6,332 nucleotides of DNA. Origin: Oscillospiraceae bacterium. Lineage in GTDB: Bacteria; Bacillota; Clostridia; Oscillospirales; Ruminococcaceae. The DNA lies in NCBI GenBank assembly GCA_029068025.1, contig JAIEDJ010000145.1, forward strand, positions 1-6,332, read 5' to 3'. Under the pieces are notes generated by a model. It was not told the origin of the DNA. It ran no database searches and saw only the letters and a program-made list of their open reading frames with translations. Positions 1 to 6,069 of the stretch are shown piece after piece (the stretch's first letter is position 1; each line of letters starts with the position of its first letter). The translations under genes were made by a program, and so were the position numbers.

Positions 1-426
1 TATTCTAACATAGCAGATGATGTGGGCTCGGGGTATGTAAAAGTGCCGCGGATCATCGTCGAATATTTTAAACCGCTGCAGGCGTGCTTTTTTACTTTTC
101 TTACATCGTGGCTTTCTGCGATCTTAATGGGGCTGACAGCTTTCTTTTGCAATCTGGTATCGAAATCGTCAAGTACGGGCGTGGTCGCTTCCGCGGGTTG
201 GGTGGTTCTGATGGCGGTCATCGGCGAGCAGTTTGGCATAGGGCGTTTTACAAAATTCTCGCCAATCTCGTGGATCACGCTTGACAAAATCAATATTGGA
301 AAAATGACAGCAATGCCGTCTTTTTCGTATTGTATGTGCGTTTACGCGGGATTGATCATAGGACTGATCGCTCTGATATTTATTTTCGGGCGCAAACAGA
401 ATCTTGATAAGGGGGTCTTGAAATGA
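1..426 (+). CDS. ABC transporter permease, C-terminal fragment (5' end outside window)
   Basis: The reading frame is open from base 1, so the first visible GTG at 22 need not be the start; the gene begins before the window. The 141 visible residues hold three hydrophobic stretches: roughly residues 27-54, 60-79 and 109-131. A short basic tail, GRKQNLDKGVLK, follows and fits a cytoplasmic end. This is the profile of the last membrane segments of an ABC-2-type permease. The role is supported mainly by context: its TGA (424-426) overlaps the ATG of an ABC ATPase gene by 4 bp (ATGA), the usual sign of translational coupling and of one transporter complex in the cytoplasmic membrane. The substrate cannot be deduced. 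Bacitracin/lantibiotic-immunity-like exporters are a possibility because of the ATPase subtype. The family call is moderately sure; the membrane-protein call is firm. Confidence 0.8.
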   Translation, partial: YSNIADDVGSGYVKVPRIIVEYFKPLQACFFTFLTSWLSAILMGLTAFFCNLVSKSSSTGVVASAGWVVLMAVIGEQFGIGRFTKFSPISWITLDKINIGKMTAMPSFSYCMCVYAGLIIGLIALIFIFGRKQNLDKGVLK

Positions 427-1061
427 ACGCTATATCGGTAAAAAATCTCACGAAAAGCTTTAAAGAAGCTACCGTTCTCAACAACATAAACGTTGATTTT
501 GAAAGCGGAAAAGTTCACGGCTTGATCGGCAGAAACGGCTCCGGAAAAACAATGCTGATGAAGTGCATTTGCGGAATTGTTCCGTATAAGATTGGTGAAG
601 TTCGCGTTAATGATAAAGTGATCGGAAAAGAAGTTGACATTCCGCAAAATGTCGGAGTGATTATCGAAACTCCGGGATTTTTGCCGAATTATTCTGGGTT
701 CAATAATCTGAAATTTCTTGCGAAGATCAAAAATAAGATCGGCGCGAACGAAATTAAATCCGCAATAAAAAGTGTAGGCTTAAACCCAGACGATAAGAAG
801 CACGTCGGGAAATACTCGCTCGGTATGCGCCAGCGCTTAGGACTTGCACAGGCAATAATGGAGAACCCCGAGCTGCTGATCCTTGACGAGCCAATGAACG
901 GCTTAGATAAGGACGGAGTAAAGGATATGCGTCAGTACCTGCTCGATCTGAAAGCACAAGGCAAGACGATCCTGATAGCCTCGCACTCCGCGGAGGATAT
1001 CGACGTGCTGTGTGATACGGTTTGCGAGATGGACAAAGGAAAGCTGGAAAAGCTACGCTGA
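423..1061 (+). CDS. ABC transporter ATP-binding protein
   Basis: A complete 212-residue nucleotide-binding subunit, normal in length for a single-domain ABC ATPase. It hydrolyses ATP on the cytoplasmic side to power the permease encoded just upstream. Motifs in order: Walker A GRNGSGKT (36-43), Q-loop region VIIETPGF (79-86) with Glu82 where many ABC proteins have Gln, signature YSLGMRQRLG (131-140), Walker B LLILDEP (151-157) with catalytic Glu156, and H-loop His188 in ASHS. The I-E-x-P-G-F form of the Q-loop is typical of the exporter subfamily that includes bacitracin and lantibiotic self-protection ATPases. The start at 423 is supported by AAGGGGG at 409-415, 7 nt upstream, and by the 4-bp overlap with the permease stop. 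A hairpin 20 bp after the stop probably ends the operon. The substrate is unknown; transport of a peptide, antibiotic or lipid is possible but not shown. Confidence 0.95.
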   Translation: MNAISVKNLTKSFKEATVLNNINVDFESGKVHGLIGRNGSGKTMLMKCICGIVPYKIGEVRVNDKVIGKEVDIPQNVGVIIETPGFLPNYSGFNNLKFLAKIKNKIGANEIKSAIKSVGLNPDDKKHVGKYSLGMRQRLGLAQAIMENPELLILDEPMNGLDKDGVKDMRQYLLDLKAQGKTILIASHSAEDIDVLCDTVCEMDKGKLEKLR

Positions 1062-1080
1062 TTTTCTGATATATTATTTT

Positions 1081-1110
1081 TGCGGCGGTGTAACGACCGC
1101 CGCATTTATA
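1081..1110 (+). terminator. Hairpin terminator of the ABC operon
   Basis: A perfect 9-bp stem, TGCGGCGGT (1081-1089) with ACCGCCGCA (1096-1104), has a 6-nt loop and is followed by TTTATATT. The T-run is interrupted, so termination may be incomplete. It sits 20 bp after the ATPase stop and before the separate promoter of the next gene, where an operon end is expected. Confidence 0.65.
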
Positions 1111-1156
1111 TTAAATGATGAATTTCAACCGGTGGGACAGTACACCGGGCTTAGAC

Positions 1157-1185
1157 TTGACATTTCCGCATATTTGCAGTAAAAT
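1157..1185 (+). promoter_or_regulatory. Sigma-A type promoter of the GH5 gene
   Basis: The -35 TTGACA (1157-1162, consensus) and -10 TAAAAT (1180-1185, one mismatch) are separated by an ideal 17-bp spacer. The transcript should start near 1192, giving a leader of about 28 nt before the ATG at 1220. It lies downstream of the ABC operon hairpin, so the GH5 gene is probably transcribed on its own. No obvious operator is seen around it. Confidence 0.8.
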
Positions 1186-1204
1186 AATAGAAGATATTAA
1201 ATTC

Positions 1205-1212
1205 AAAAGGAG
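1205..1212 (+). promoter_or_regulatory. Ribosome binding site fixing the GH5 start
   Basis: AAAAGGAG ends 7 nt before the ATG at 1220. This, together with the lipoprotein signal that begins at that ATG and the promoter at 1157-1185, rules out the in-frame ATG at 1115. Confidence 0.85.
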
Positions 1213-1219
1213 CAGCACA

Positions 1220-2527
1220 ATGAAAAAATTTATAGTGCTTTGTGCGGCGGCAGCGCTGCTGTTAAGCGGCTGCGCAGGCAATAACGGCGAAATGTCCGAC
1301 AGCTCGCTGTCGATTACGGATAGTGCGCCTTCGACACCTCCGGAGAGCAGCACGGAAATATCCGACAGTTCACCGTTAATTACGGAAAGCACGCCGTCCG
1401 CGTCTTCCGAAGACGGGGAAATTTCCGATAAAGAGACATCCGGAAAAGAGATCTCCGATAAGGATATCTCCGGTATGACCACTATGGAGCTCGTTCGGGA
1501 AATGGGCTGCGGGATAAACCTTGGCAACACCTTCGAGTCCTGCGGTGATTGGATCCGCTCGAACGATGTTTCGGCGTATGAGACCGCATGGGGAAGTCCT
1601 GTAATAACGCGCGAGACGATTCAAGGCTATGCGGACGCGGGCTTTGGCGTGCTGAGGATCCCGGTTGCGTGGTCTAACGTTATGAGCTCGGACGGAAATT
1701 ACACGATCAGCCCGCAGTACATAGCGAGGGTTCGCGAGATCGTCGGCTGGACTCTGGATTCTGGAATGTTCGCGATCATAAACATTCATTATGACAGCGG
1801 CTGGGTGAATGTTTTTCCCGAAAACGAGGAAGAAAACATGAAGCGCTTTAAGGTCATGTGGGCGCAGATCGCCGAGGCGTTCAATGATTTTGACGAGCGG
1901 CTGATGTTCGAGTCGCAGAACGAGGAGCTTGGCTGGGATTCGATCTGGAACCGCTGGAGCGGCACAAACGGCGAGGAAAAGCGCAGGTCATACGAGCTTG
2001 TAAACAGGGTCAATCAAGCCTTTGCGGATGTAGTTCGGGGAACGGGAGGAAACAATTCTGTCCGTCATCTGCTGATATCGGGATATAATACCGATGTTGA
2101 GCTTACCTGTGACGAGCTGTTCAAAATTCCGGACGATCCCGCGGGCAGGCTGGCGGTATCGGTGCATTATTATGATCCGTCGACTCTCACTATTCTCGAA
2201 GCGGACGCGGACTGGGGCAAGGCAAAGACGACCTGGGGCAGCGGCGATGATATCGCCGAGCTGGAGCGCAAAGCTCAGATGCTGAAAACGCGCTTTATTG
2301 ATAACGGTATACCCGTTATCGTAGGCGAATACGGCTGCTTCGGCAAGAACAAAACACGCGATACGATAGAGAGCTATCTGCTTGACGTTTCTTCGAGAAT
2401 GTACGGTATCGGCGCGTGCCCGATACTGTGGGATACCTGCAATGACGAATACGACCGCAGCGCTAACACATTCCGCCGCCCCGAATTTATTAAAAAGCTC
2501 CTTGCCGGGATGATCTCCGCAAGATAA
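1220..2527 (+). CDS. Lipoprotein glycoside hydrolase family 5 (endo-beta-glucanase-like)
   Basis: A 435-residue secreted enzyme. Residues 1-18 form a lipoprotein signal: KK, a hydrophobic core, then lipobox LSGC with Cys18 to be lipidated. It should be anchored on the outer face of the membrane. Residues 19-85 are a Ser/Thr/Glu/Asp-rich linker with internal repeats. The catalytic TIM barrel runs from about 90 to 432. GH5 landmarks are GINLGNTFE (98-106), LRIPV with Arg146, IINIHYD with His190, acid/base Glu235 in FESQNEE, HYY at 316-318, nucleophile Glu370 in IVGEYG, and Trp404 in ILWD. Family members hydrolyse internal beta-1,4 links in cellulose, xyloglucan, mannan or mixed-linkage glucan. 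Motif style is closest to the endoglucanase-type subfamilies, but the exact substrate is not decidable here. There is no dockerin or carbohydrate-binding module, so it is not cellulosomal. The catalytic Asn-Glu is followed by Glu rather than the usual Pro. It is transcribed alone. Confidence 0.94.
   Translation: MKKFIVLCAAAALLLSGCAGNNGEMSDSSLSITDSAPSTPPESSTEISDSSPLITESTPSASSEDGEISDKETSGKEISDKDISGMTTMELVREMGCGINLGNTFESCGDWIRSNDVSAYETAWGSPVITRETIQGYADAGFGVLRIPVAWSNVMSSDGNYTISPQYIARVREIVGWTLDSGMFAIINIHYDSGWVNVFPENEEENMKRFKVMWAQIAEAFNDFDERLMFESQNEELGWDSIWNRWSGTNGEEKRRSYELVNRVNQAFADVVRGTGGNNSVRHLLISGYNTDVELTCDELFKIPDDPAGRLAVSVHYYDPSTLTILEADADWGKAKTTWGSGDDIAELERKAQMLKTRFIDNGIPVIVGEYGCFGKNKTRDTIESYLLDVSSRMYGIGACPILWDTCNDEYDRSANTFRRPEFIKKLLAGMISAR
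1418..1477 (+). repeat. Pentapeptide repeat in the GH5 linker
   Basis: Four tandem 15-bp units encode EISDK, ETSGK, EISDK and DISGM (residues 67-86), ending where the catalytic domain begins. The consensus is acidic-Ile-Ser-(Asp/Gly)-Lys. A looser repeat precedes it: MSDSSLSIT(D)SAPS at residues 25-38 and ISDSSPLIT(E)STPS at 47-60, a period of 22. The tract is probably a flexible spacer holding the enzyme away from the membrane. Confidence 0.75.
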
Positions 2528-2563
2528 AGATACACCCGAACATTAATTTGATTGTAATAATTT

Positions 2564-2596
2564 AAAAAGAGCCGATAAAATTTACCGGCTCTTTTT
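2564..2596. terminator. Bidirectional intrinsic terminator between convergent genes
   Basis: AAAAAGAGCCG (2564-2574) pairs with CGGCTCTTTTT (2586-2596): an 11-bp stem with an 11-nt loop. The A-run on one side and T-run on the other give a U-tract in either direction. It lies 36 bp after the GH5 stop and 10 bp after the stop of the converging minus-strand gene, so it can end both transcripts. Confidence 0.9.
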
Positions 2597-2606
2597 GCGT
2601 AAAAAT

Positions 2607-3596
2607 TTATTCATTAATAAGCCATCCGAGAACATCTCTGTCGTTTTCACGAGCCAAGCCGAAGATCCAATGTCCCGAATCATCGAAGGTGAGCTTCGCT
2701 AATTCGTCTTTGGTCACAAATATGACAAACGAATCCGGGCTGTTCCGCAGCTCACAGTTTACTCCCAGAGCCTTGAGACGTTCGATCTCTTCCTCAAACC
2801 GCGAGATCTTCCAGGCGTTGTATGCCTGTTCATAAATTTTGTATGAGGCTTGAGATTCCTCGTAAGCCGCGTCATGATCCCGATGAAATTCGTCGCTAAG
2901 AAATTCGCCGTCAACAAAGTACTCCGCGACCAGATCCGGTATTTCGGCGAGAAGTTCGATCCCCTTGTCATAATCCAATTTTGCCCAATAGTCGTTTTGA
3001 TAATATTCCTCGCCGTTTATCAGATACTCGGCATTGTTTCTGAGCAGGTGCATATTCATAGACTTACACCATTTTTTCAACCAGTCCCGTTCATACTCGC
3101 CCAAGGTCTTTCCGTTGTACACAAAATCTTTATCTTCACTTTCGTCGTAAGGAAAATAAAATACAGCCACCGCGAAAACGCTGCTGTCATCGTGCTCCTT
3201 GAAAGCCTCGGATAATGTTCTGGTGATCACCTTGCCGTTAAAGCTTTTAAACGCGCCTACCTCTTCACAGATACTGAGGATACCTACATTATCATCAGCG
3301 CCGGAGCTTGCCCATATCACCGAGGAACGGTCAAGCGAGGGCGGCGTGATATTTTCCGGCTCGCTGGTTGCCGGGAAAGAATTTTCGGATATCACTGAGG
3401 AATTTTCCGGAATTACCGTTTCTCTGTTACTTGAGATTACGCTGTGCCGGATACCCGTTCCGATAACCGCCGCCAGAGCGCAGCAGCCTCCCGCCGAGGC
3501 TATTTTCGCGGCGGTTCTTCTTTTTTGCTTTTGCTTTAGAAAAAATTGCTCTCTGCGTTTAAGCAGACTGTTTACCATTTCATCACAAGTCTTCAT
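2607..3596 (-). CDS. Single-pass membrane protein, probable regulator of the adjacent sigma factor
   Basis: I do not recognise a named family. The 329-residue protein has a short basic N-terminal tail (1-28, ending KQKQKRR), one membrane segment (about 29-49), a Ser/Pro/Thr-rich stretch (52-92) and a large acidic, Tyr/Trp-rich outer domain (about 93-329). Residues about 236-276 look like a long charged helix. The layout (small inside tail, one span, big outside domain) and the 14-bp overlap with the upstream sigma factor gene suggest a membrane-bound anti-sigma or signal-sensing partner. No zinc-finger anti-sigma motif (HxxxCxxC) is visible, so this role rests on context. The ATG at 3596 is preferred to the TTG at 3617 because AAGGAGGG (3605-3612) lies 8 nt before it. 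Gene order sigma-then-membrane-protein is common in Ruminococcus-like genomes. The coding call is firm; the role is tentative. Confidence 0.85.
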   Translation of the reverse strand: MKTCDEMVNSLLKRREQFFLKQKQKRRTAAKIASAGGCCALAAVIGTGIRHSVISSNRETVIPENSSVISENSFPATSEPENITPPSLDRSSVIWASSGADDNVGILSICEEVGAFKSFNGKVITRTLSEAFKEHDDSSVFAVAVFYFPYDESEDKDFVYNGKTLGEYERDWLKKWCKSMNMHLLRNNAEYLINGEEYYQNDYWAKLDYDKGIELLAEIPDLVAEYFVDGEFLSDEFHRDHDAAYEESQASYKIYEQAYNAWKISRFEEEIERLKALGVNCELRNSPDSFVIFVTKDELAKLTFDDSGHWIFGLARENDRDVLGWLINE

Positions 3597-4140
3597 AAAT
3601 AAAGCCCTCCTTATCAAGCTCTGATTTCAGAGATTTTTTTGCGCGGTAAAGCAGATTTTTTATCTGACGAGCATTCTTTTTCATAACGACCGCGGCCTCA
3701 CTGTTTGAAAATTCCTCGAAATATACCAGCCACAGCACCTGCCTGTAATCCGGAATGAGCTTTGAAAGCGCACTATGCAAAGCCTGCTTGTTTTCCTCCA
3801 TTATATAGGCTTGTTCAAGGCTTTTTCCATCGCTTATGTAGTTGTCGGCATCTTCAATAGGCGTATTGATAAGCTTAGAGTTATGTCTGATGTGATCGAT
3901 CGCTATATTTCGTCCTATTGCATACAGCCATGATTTAAAACTGCTTTTCCCGGAAAATTTCGGCTTTTTTGTGATCAGCCGAAAGAATGTGTCCTCGGTC
4001 AATTCCTCGGCAACGCAGAGGTTGTTTACAAATTGATTCAGATAAAGTATCAGCCCGTCTTTATAATCTCCTACGATCTCCGAAAGTCCGTTATCATCGC
4101 CGTCAAGGTAACGGCGGTAGCTGCTTGCACCGTTGTCCAT
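3583..4140 (-). CDS. RNA polymerase sigma factor, sigma-70 family, ECF-like
   Basis: A 185-residue protein with only sigma regions 2 and 4, the ECF plan. Region 2 spans about 25-87 and contains EELTEDTFFRLI (45-56), a core-binding stretch, and FKSWLYAIGRNIAIDHIR (68-85), the -10 recognition helix region. A variable linker (88-120) follows. Region 4 (about 121-175) reads LIPDYRQVLWLVYFEEFSNS then EAAVVMKKNARQIKNLLYRA, the helix-turn-helix that reads the -35 element. The protein directs RNA polymerase to a small regulon. The ATG at 4140 is chosen over the TTG at 4158 because AAGGAG (4148-4153) sits 7 nt before it and would lie inside the longer form. The next gene overlaps by 14 bp and likely encodes its membrane regulator. 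An ECF-style promoter upstream suggests autoregulation. The signal is unknown; envelope stress, antimicrobial peptides and polysaccharide sensing are all possible. Confidence 0.92.
   Translation of the reverse strand: MDNGASSYRRYLDGDDNGLSEIVGDYKDGLILYLNQFVNNLCVAEELTEDTFFRLITKKPKFSGKSSFKSWLYAIGRNIAIDHIRHNSKLINTPIEDADNYISDGKSLEQAYIMEENKQALHSALSKLIPDYRQVLWLVYFEEFSNSEAAVVMKKNARQIKNLLYRAKKSLKSELDKEGFIYEDL
3605..3612 (-). promoter_or_regulatory. Ribosome binding site inside the sigma gene, fixing the partner's start
   Basis: Read on the minus strand, AAGGAGGG ends 8 nt before the ATG at 3596. It lies within the last codons of the sigma factor gene, which favours coupled translation of the two proteins. 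It would lie across the alternative TTG start at 3617, which argues against that start. Confidence 0.8.
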
Positions 4141-4147
4141 TGACCTG

Positions 4148-4153
4148 CTCCTT
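4148..4153 (-). promoter_or_regulatory. Ribosome binding site fixing the sigma factor start
   Basis: On the minus strand AAGGAG lies 7 nt before the ATG at 4140. A start at the upstream TTG (4158) would place this site inside the coding region with no good site before it. Confidence 0.8.
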
Positions 4154-4185
4154 TCCAAAAGGAATTTTGATCCCTTTACATATTA

Positions 4186-4211
4186 GTCGGATGAACTCGA
4201 TAAAAGTCTCA
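4186..4211 (-). promoter_or_regulatory. Candidate ECF-type promoter of the sigma operon
   Basis: On the minus strand TGAGAC (4211-4206) is followed, after exactly 16 nt, by CGAC (4189-4186). This resembles ECF promoters of Firmicutes (for example TGAAAC, 16 nt, CGTA or CGTC), with one mismatch in each box, and the bases after the first box are TTTTAT. The transcript would start near 4178 and leave about 38 nt before the ATG, with the ribosome binding site between. The position is right for a sigma factor that activates its own operon. No good TTGACA/TATAAT pair was seen here. Confidence 0.55.
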
Positions 4212-4393
4212 CTTGTTTTTGATATTTTTTAAGCAGCACGTGCATGGCTGTAAACATCGGAACAGCCGGCCTCATAAAAGGTCGGCTCAGCTTGTATAAA
4301 AAGTTTTTTTAAGCCAAGAGCTGCGTACCAAACCCGAGCACAAGCGCCCAAGCTAAGGACAACATTGCGTGGGTGACTGCAAATTTCAAAAAG

Positions 4394-4467
4394 CAGTCCC
4401 GCTCGGCAAAGCGGACGCATTATGCGCTACGCGCAAAACGCTAGTGAAGCGGAGCCGAGTGGGACTG
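4394..4467. repeat. Long-arm inverted repeat inside the intergenic element
   Basis: CAGTCCCGCTCGGC (4394-4407) pairs with GCCGAGTGGGACTG (4454-4467): 14 positions with one G-T wobble. The enclosed 46 nt contain a smaller hairpin, TGCGC-TAC-GCGCA. The left arm overlaps GCAGTC (4393-4398), which can alternatively pair with GACTGC at 4375-4380, so two competing folds are possible. Confidence 0.6.
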
Positions 4468-4471
4468 GCTA

Positions 4472-4500
4472 GGGCAGGGCGCTGCCCTGCCCGGTTTTGA
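4472..4500. terminator. GC-rich hairpin, terminator-like on the plus strand
   Basis: GGGCAGGGC (4472-4480) and GCCCTGCCC (4484-4492) form a perfect 9-bp stem with a 3-nt loop. GGTTTTGAATTTTTTT follows on the plus strand. No plus-strand gene leads into it, so it may be a structural part of the repeat element rather than a working terminator. On the minus strand it has no T-run after it. Confidence 0.4.
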
Positions 4501-4605
4501 ATTTTTTTGATAAACAGCTCCTCGTCAACGTGGCAAACCAGCAAAGATCAACATTTTAGGTGTTTATCTGCAGACTGAGCCAGCCCTATAAAAGGCCGGC
4601 TAAAA

Positions 4606-5970
4606 TTATTCTTTTTGAACCGATTCAAGTTTCTGCCGCCGCAGCATTAAATAAAAGTAACTTACACAAATTATGATCTGAACGATCGTAGACGCGGGAA
4701 TAGCAAGTCCGATATGGAATAAAGAGACAGGTGTCTGCCTGCTCATGATCCACGATACGGGTATCCTTATACCAAACGCGCATATAACGCCCTGCAGCAT
4801 AACGAACGTTGTTCTTCCGCAGCCGTTGAAGTAGCCCATAAAGCAGAACAAAAACGAGGTGAATATACAGTCTATCGCATACGCTTTCAGATATTCCGCC
4901 GCGCCCGAAACGGTTTCGGGCTTCTCCGCGAAAAGTCCCGAAAGCAGTTCCCCGTGGAAAAACGTAAAATAAAACATCGCGACACCGACAGCCAGCGAGG
5001 ATAAGATCCCGCACAGCAGCGCTTTTCGGGCGCGCTCGGGTTTCTTCGCTCCCATATTCTGCGCCACAAAGGACGACATAGACTGCATAAATGCCGACGG
5101 CACGAGCATAATGAAGCCGCACAGCTTTTCGGCAACGCCGACGCTTGCCGATTCTGTCAGTCCTATATTGTTGATAATGGCAAGTATCGCGAGAAATGAA
5201 AAATTCGCGAGAAGATCCTGGAGCGCAACGGGAGTTCCGAGCCTTAAGATGGATTTTATATACATTTTTTGAGGACGGATATCCTTCAGCGAAAACGAAA
5301 AGGGCAAAGACTTTTTTCGGATAATGATCAGTGAAAGTACGACGCTTATTGACTGTGAAAATACCGTTGCAAATGCCGTGCCCTTTGCGCCCATGTGGAA
5401 AACCGCGACAAGAAGCAGGTCTCCGAGAATGTTGAGAACGCAGGCTATCATAACTGTGATAAGCGGCATTCTGGAGTCGCCTATTCCTCTGAAAATGCTT
5501 CCCACCAGGTTATAAGCCGTAATAAACAACGTACCGGCGGAGCATATAACTATGTACGCGACTGTTTCGTCATACGCTTCGGCGGGTGCTTTCATCAATT
5601 TCGCGAGAAGCGGCGCGGCGGTCGTCATAATGATCGTAAGAATAACCGCGATCACTCCGAAAAGGAATATGCCGTTTCCGATGATCTTTCCCGCTTTGTC
5701 GCTCATTTTTGCGCCGATCATTTCTCCTACAAAAACGGTAACTCCCATTGAAAGTCCCGTAATGACGAGGGTCAGCGTCTGCATTATCTGGCTTCCCGTT
5801 GCCACAGCGGATATGTATATATCCGAAAGCTCGCCGCCGAACTTTCCCACGATAAGCAGGTCGGCTGCGCCGTACATTGCCTGAAGAAAAAGAGCCAGCA
5901 GAACAGGCAGCGCAAACATTATCAAGGGCTTGAATATGCGCCCCTCGGTAAAATTATTTTCACGTTCCAT
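4606..5970 (-). CDS. MATE family multidrug/cation efflux transporter
   Basis: A 454-residue polytopic membrane protein of normal MATE length, with about twelve hydrophobic segments in two related halves. The N-terminal half begins IFKPLIMFALPVLLALFLQ (12-30) with YGAADLLIVGKFG after it, and carries the family hallmark FRGIGDSRMPL (160-170). The second half starts near LGTPVALQDLL (244-254) and has the matching hallmark VAQNMGAKKPERARKAL (302-318). Such proteins export cationic drugs, dyes or small toxic compounds using a Na+ or H+ gradient. It resembles the MepA/NorM-like group, but the substrate is not readable. The ATG at 5970 has AGGAGG at 5982-5977, 6 nt away. It is a single-gene unit with a strong promoter and a roughly 190-nt leader containing a terminator, so its expression is probably induced by attenuation control. 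No clear terminator follows the stop; the next minus-strand gene has its own promoter. Confidence 0.96.
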   Translation of the reverse strand: MERENNFTEGRIFKPLIMFALPVLLALFLQAMYGAADLLIVGKFGGELSDIYISAVATGSQIMQTLTLVITGLSMGVTVFVGEMIGAKMSDKAGKIIGNGIFLFGVIAVILTIIMTTAAPLLAKLMKAPAEAYDETVAYIVICSAGTLFITAYNLVGSIFRGIGDSRMPLITVMIACVLNILGDLLLVAVFHMGAKGTAFATVFSQSISVVLSLIIIRKKSLPFSFSLKDIRPQKMYIKSILRLGTPVALQDLLANFSFLAILAIINNIGLTESASVGVAEKLCGFIMLVPSAFMQSMSSFVAQNMGAKKPERARKALLCGILSSLAVGVAMFYFTFFHGELLSGLFAEKPETVSGAAEYLKAYAIDCIFTSFLFCFMGYFNGCGRTTFVMLQGVICAFGIRIPVSWIMSRQTPVSLFHIGLAIPASTIVQIIICVSYFYLMLRRQKLESVQKE

Positions 5971-6022
5971 TAGTGACCTCCTGAATTTCTGTATTTGCGG
6001 AAGAAGCCTTTCCCCTCAAAAC

Positions 6023-6069
6023 AAAAAAGCCGGATAAGAACACCGTACAAAAGCGGTGGTCTTATCCGG
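6023..6069 (-). terminator. Intrinsic terminator within the MATE leader (attenuator)
   Basis: On the minus strand CCGGATAAGA (6069-6060) pairs with TCTTATCCGG (6039-6030), 10 bp. A 1x1 mismatch follows, then CACCG (6058-6054) with CGGTG (6045-6041) and an 8-nt loop. The hairpin is followed by C, TTTTTT (6028-6023), G and TTTT. This is a complete, strong intrinsic terminator lying between the promoter and the MATE start, about 53 nt before the ATG. In this position it must be bypassed for the transporter gene to be expressed. Confidence 0.9.

Larger units (their letters stand above)
4264..4601. repeat. Hairpin-rich intergenic element with imperfect terminal inverted repeats
   Basis: The gap between the sigma operon and the MATE gene (4212-4605) has no credible coding frame. 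Its ends are 31-bp imperfect inverted repeats, 4264-4294 and 4571-4601, matching at 23 of 31 positions. Both start AGCCGGCCT from the outside and share GGCTCAG. Each terminus can also fold on itself. Inside lie GACTGC/GCAGTC (4375-4380 with 4393-4398), a long stem at 4394-4467 and a 9-bp stem at 4472-4492. No transposase or clear target-site duplication is visible. It may be a small non-autonomous mobile element (MITE-like), a dispersed intergenic repeat or a structured RNA; the sequence alone does not decide. Confidence 0.45.

Noticed and set aside
1115..1219. In-frame upstream ATG at 1115 that would add 35 residues to the GH5 protein
   Set aside because: The promoter -35 and -10 lie inside this stretch, there is no ribosome binding site before 1115, and the lipoprotein signal starts at the ATG at 1220 with a good site before it.
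1111..1789. Minus-strand open frames opposite the GH5 gene
   Set aside because: They mirror the repeated linker and catalytic codons of a clearly real gene and lack start signals.
3597..3617. TTG start at 3617 for the membrane protein
   Set aside because: AAGGAGGG at 3605-3612 is placed for the ATG at 3596 and would be inside the longer form.
2850..3624. Plus-strand open frames opposite the membrane protein gene
   Set aside because: They are antisense to a gene with good start signals and operon context; no promoter or ribosome binding site was seen for them.
4141..4158. TTG start at 4158 for the sigma factor
   Set aside because: The ribosome binding site AAGGAG at 4148-4153 would lie inside the coding region; the ATG at 4140 is correctly spaced from it.
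4229..4420. 63-codon minus-strand frame in the intergenic element
   Set aside because: No ribosome binding site, built from the hairpin arms of the repeat element, and the predicted product has no recognisable feature.
4571..4605. Hairpin just after the MATE stop as its terminator
   Set aside because: On the minus strand the AGCCGGCC/GGCTGGCT stem is not followed by a T-run, so intrinsic termination is not supported.
4625..5884. Other open frames on both strands within the MATE gene
   Set aside because: The MATE frame has family motifs and full length; the others are low-quality shadows of it.
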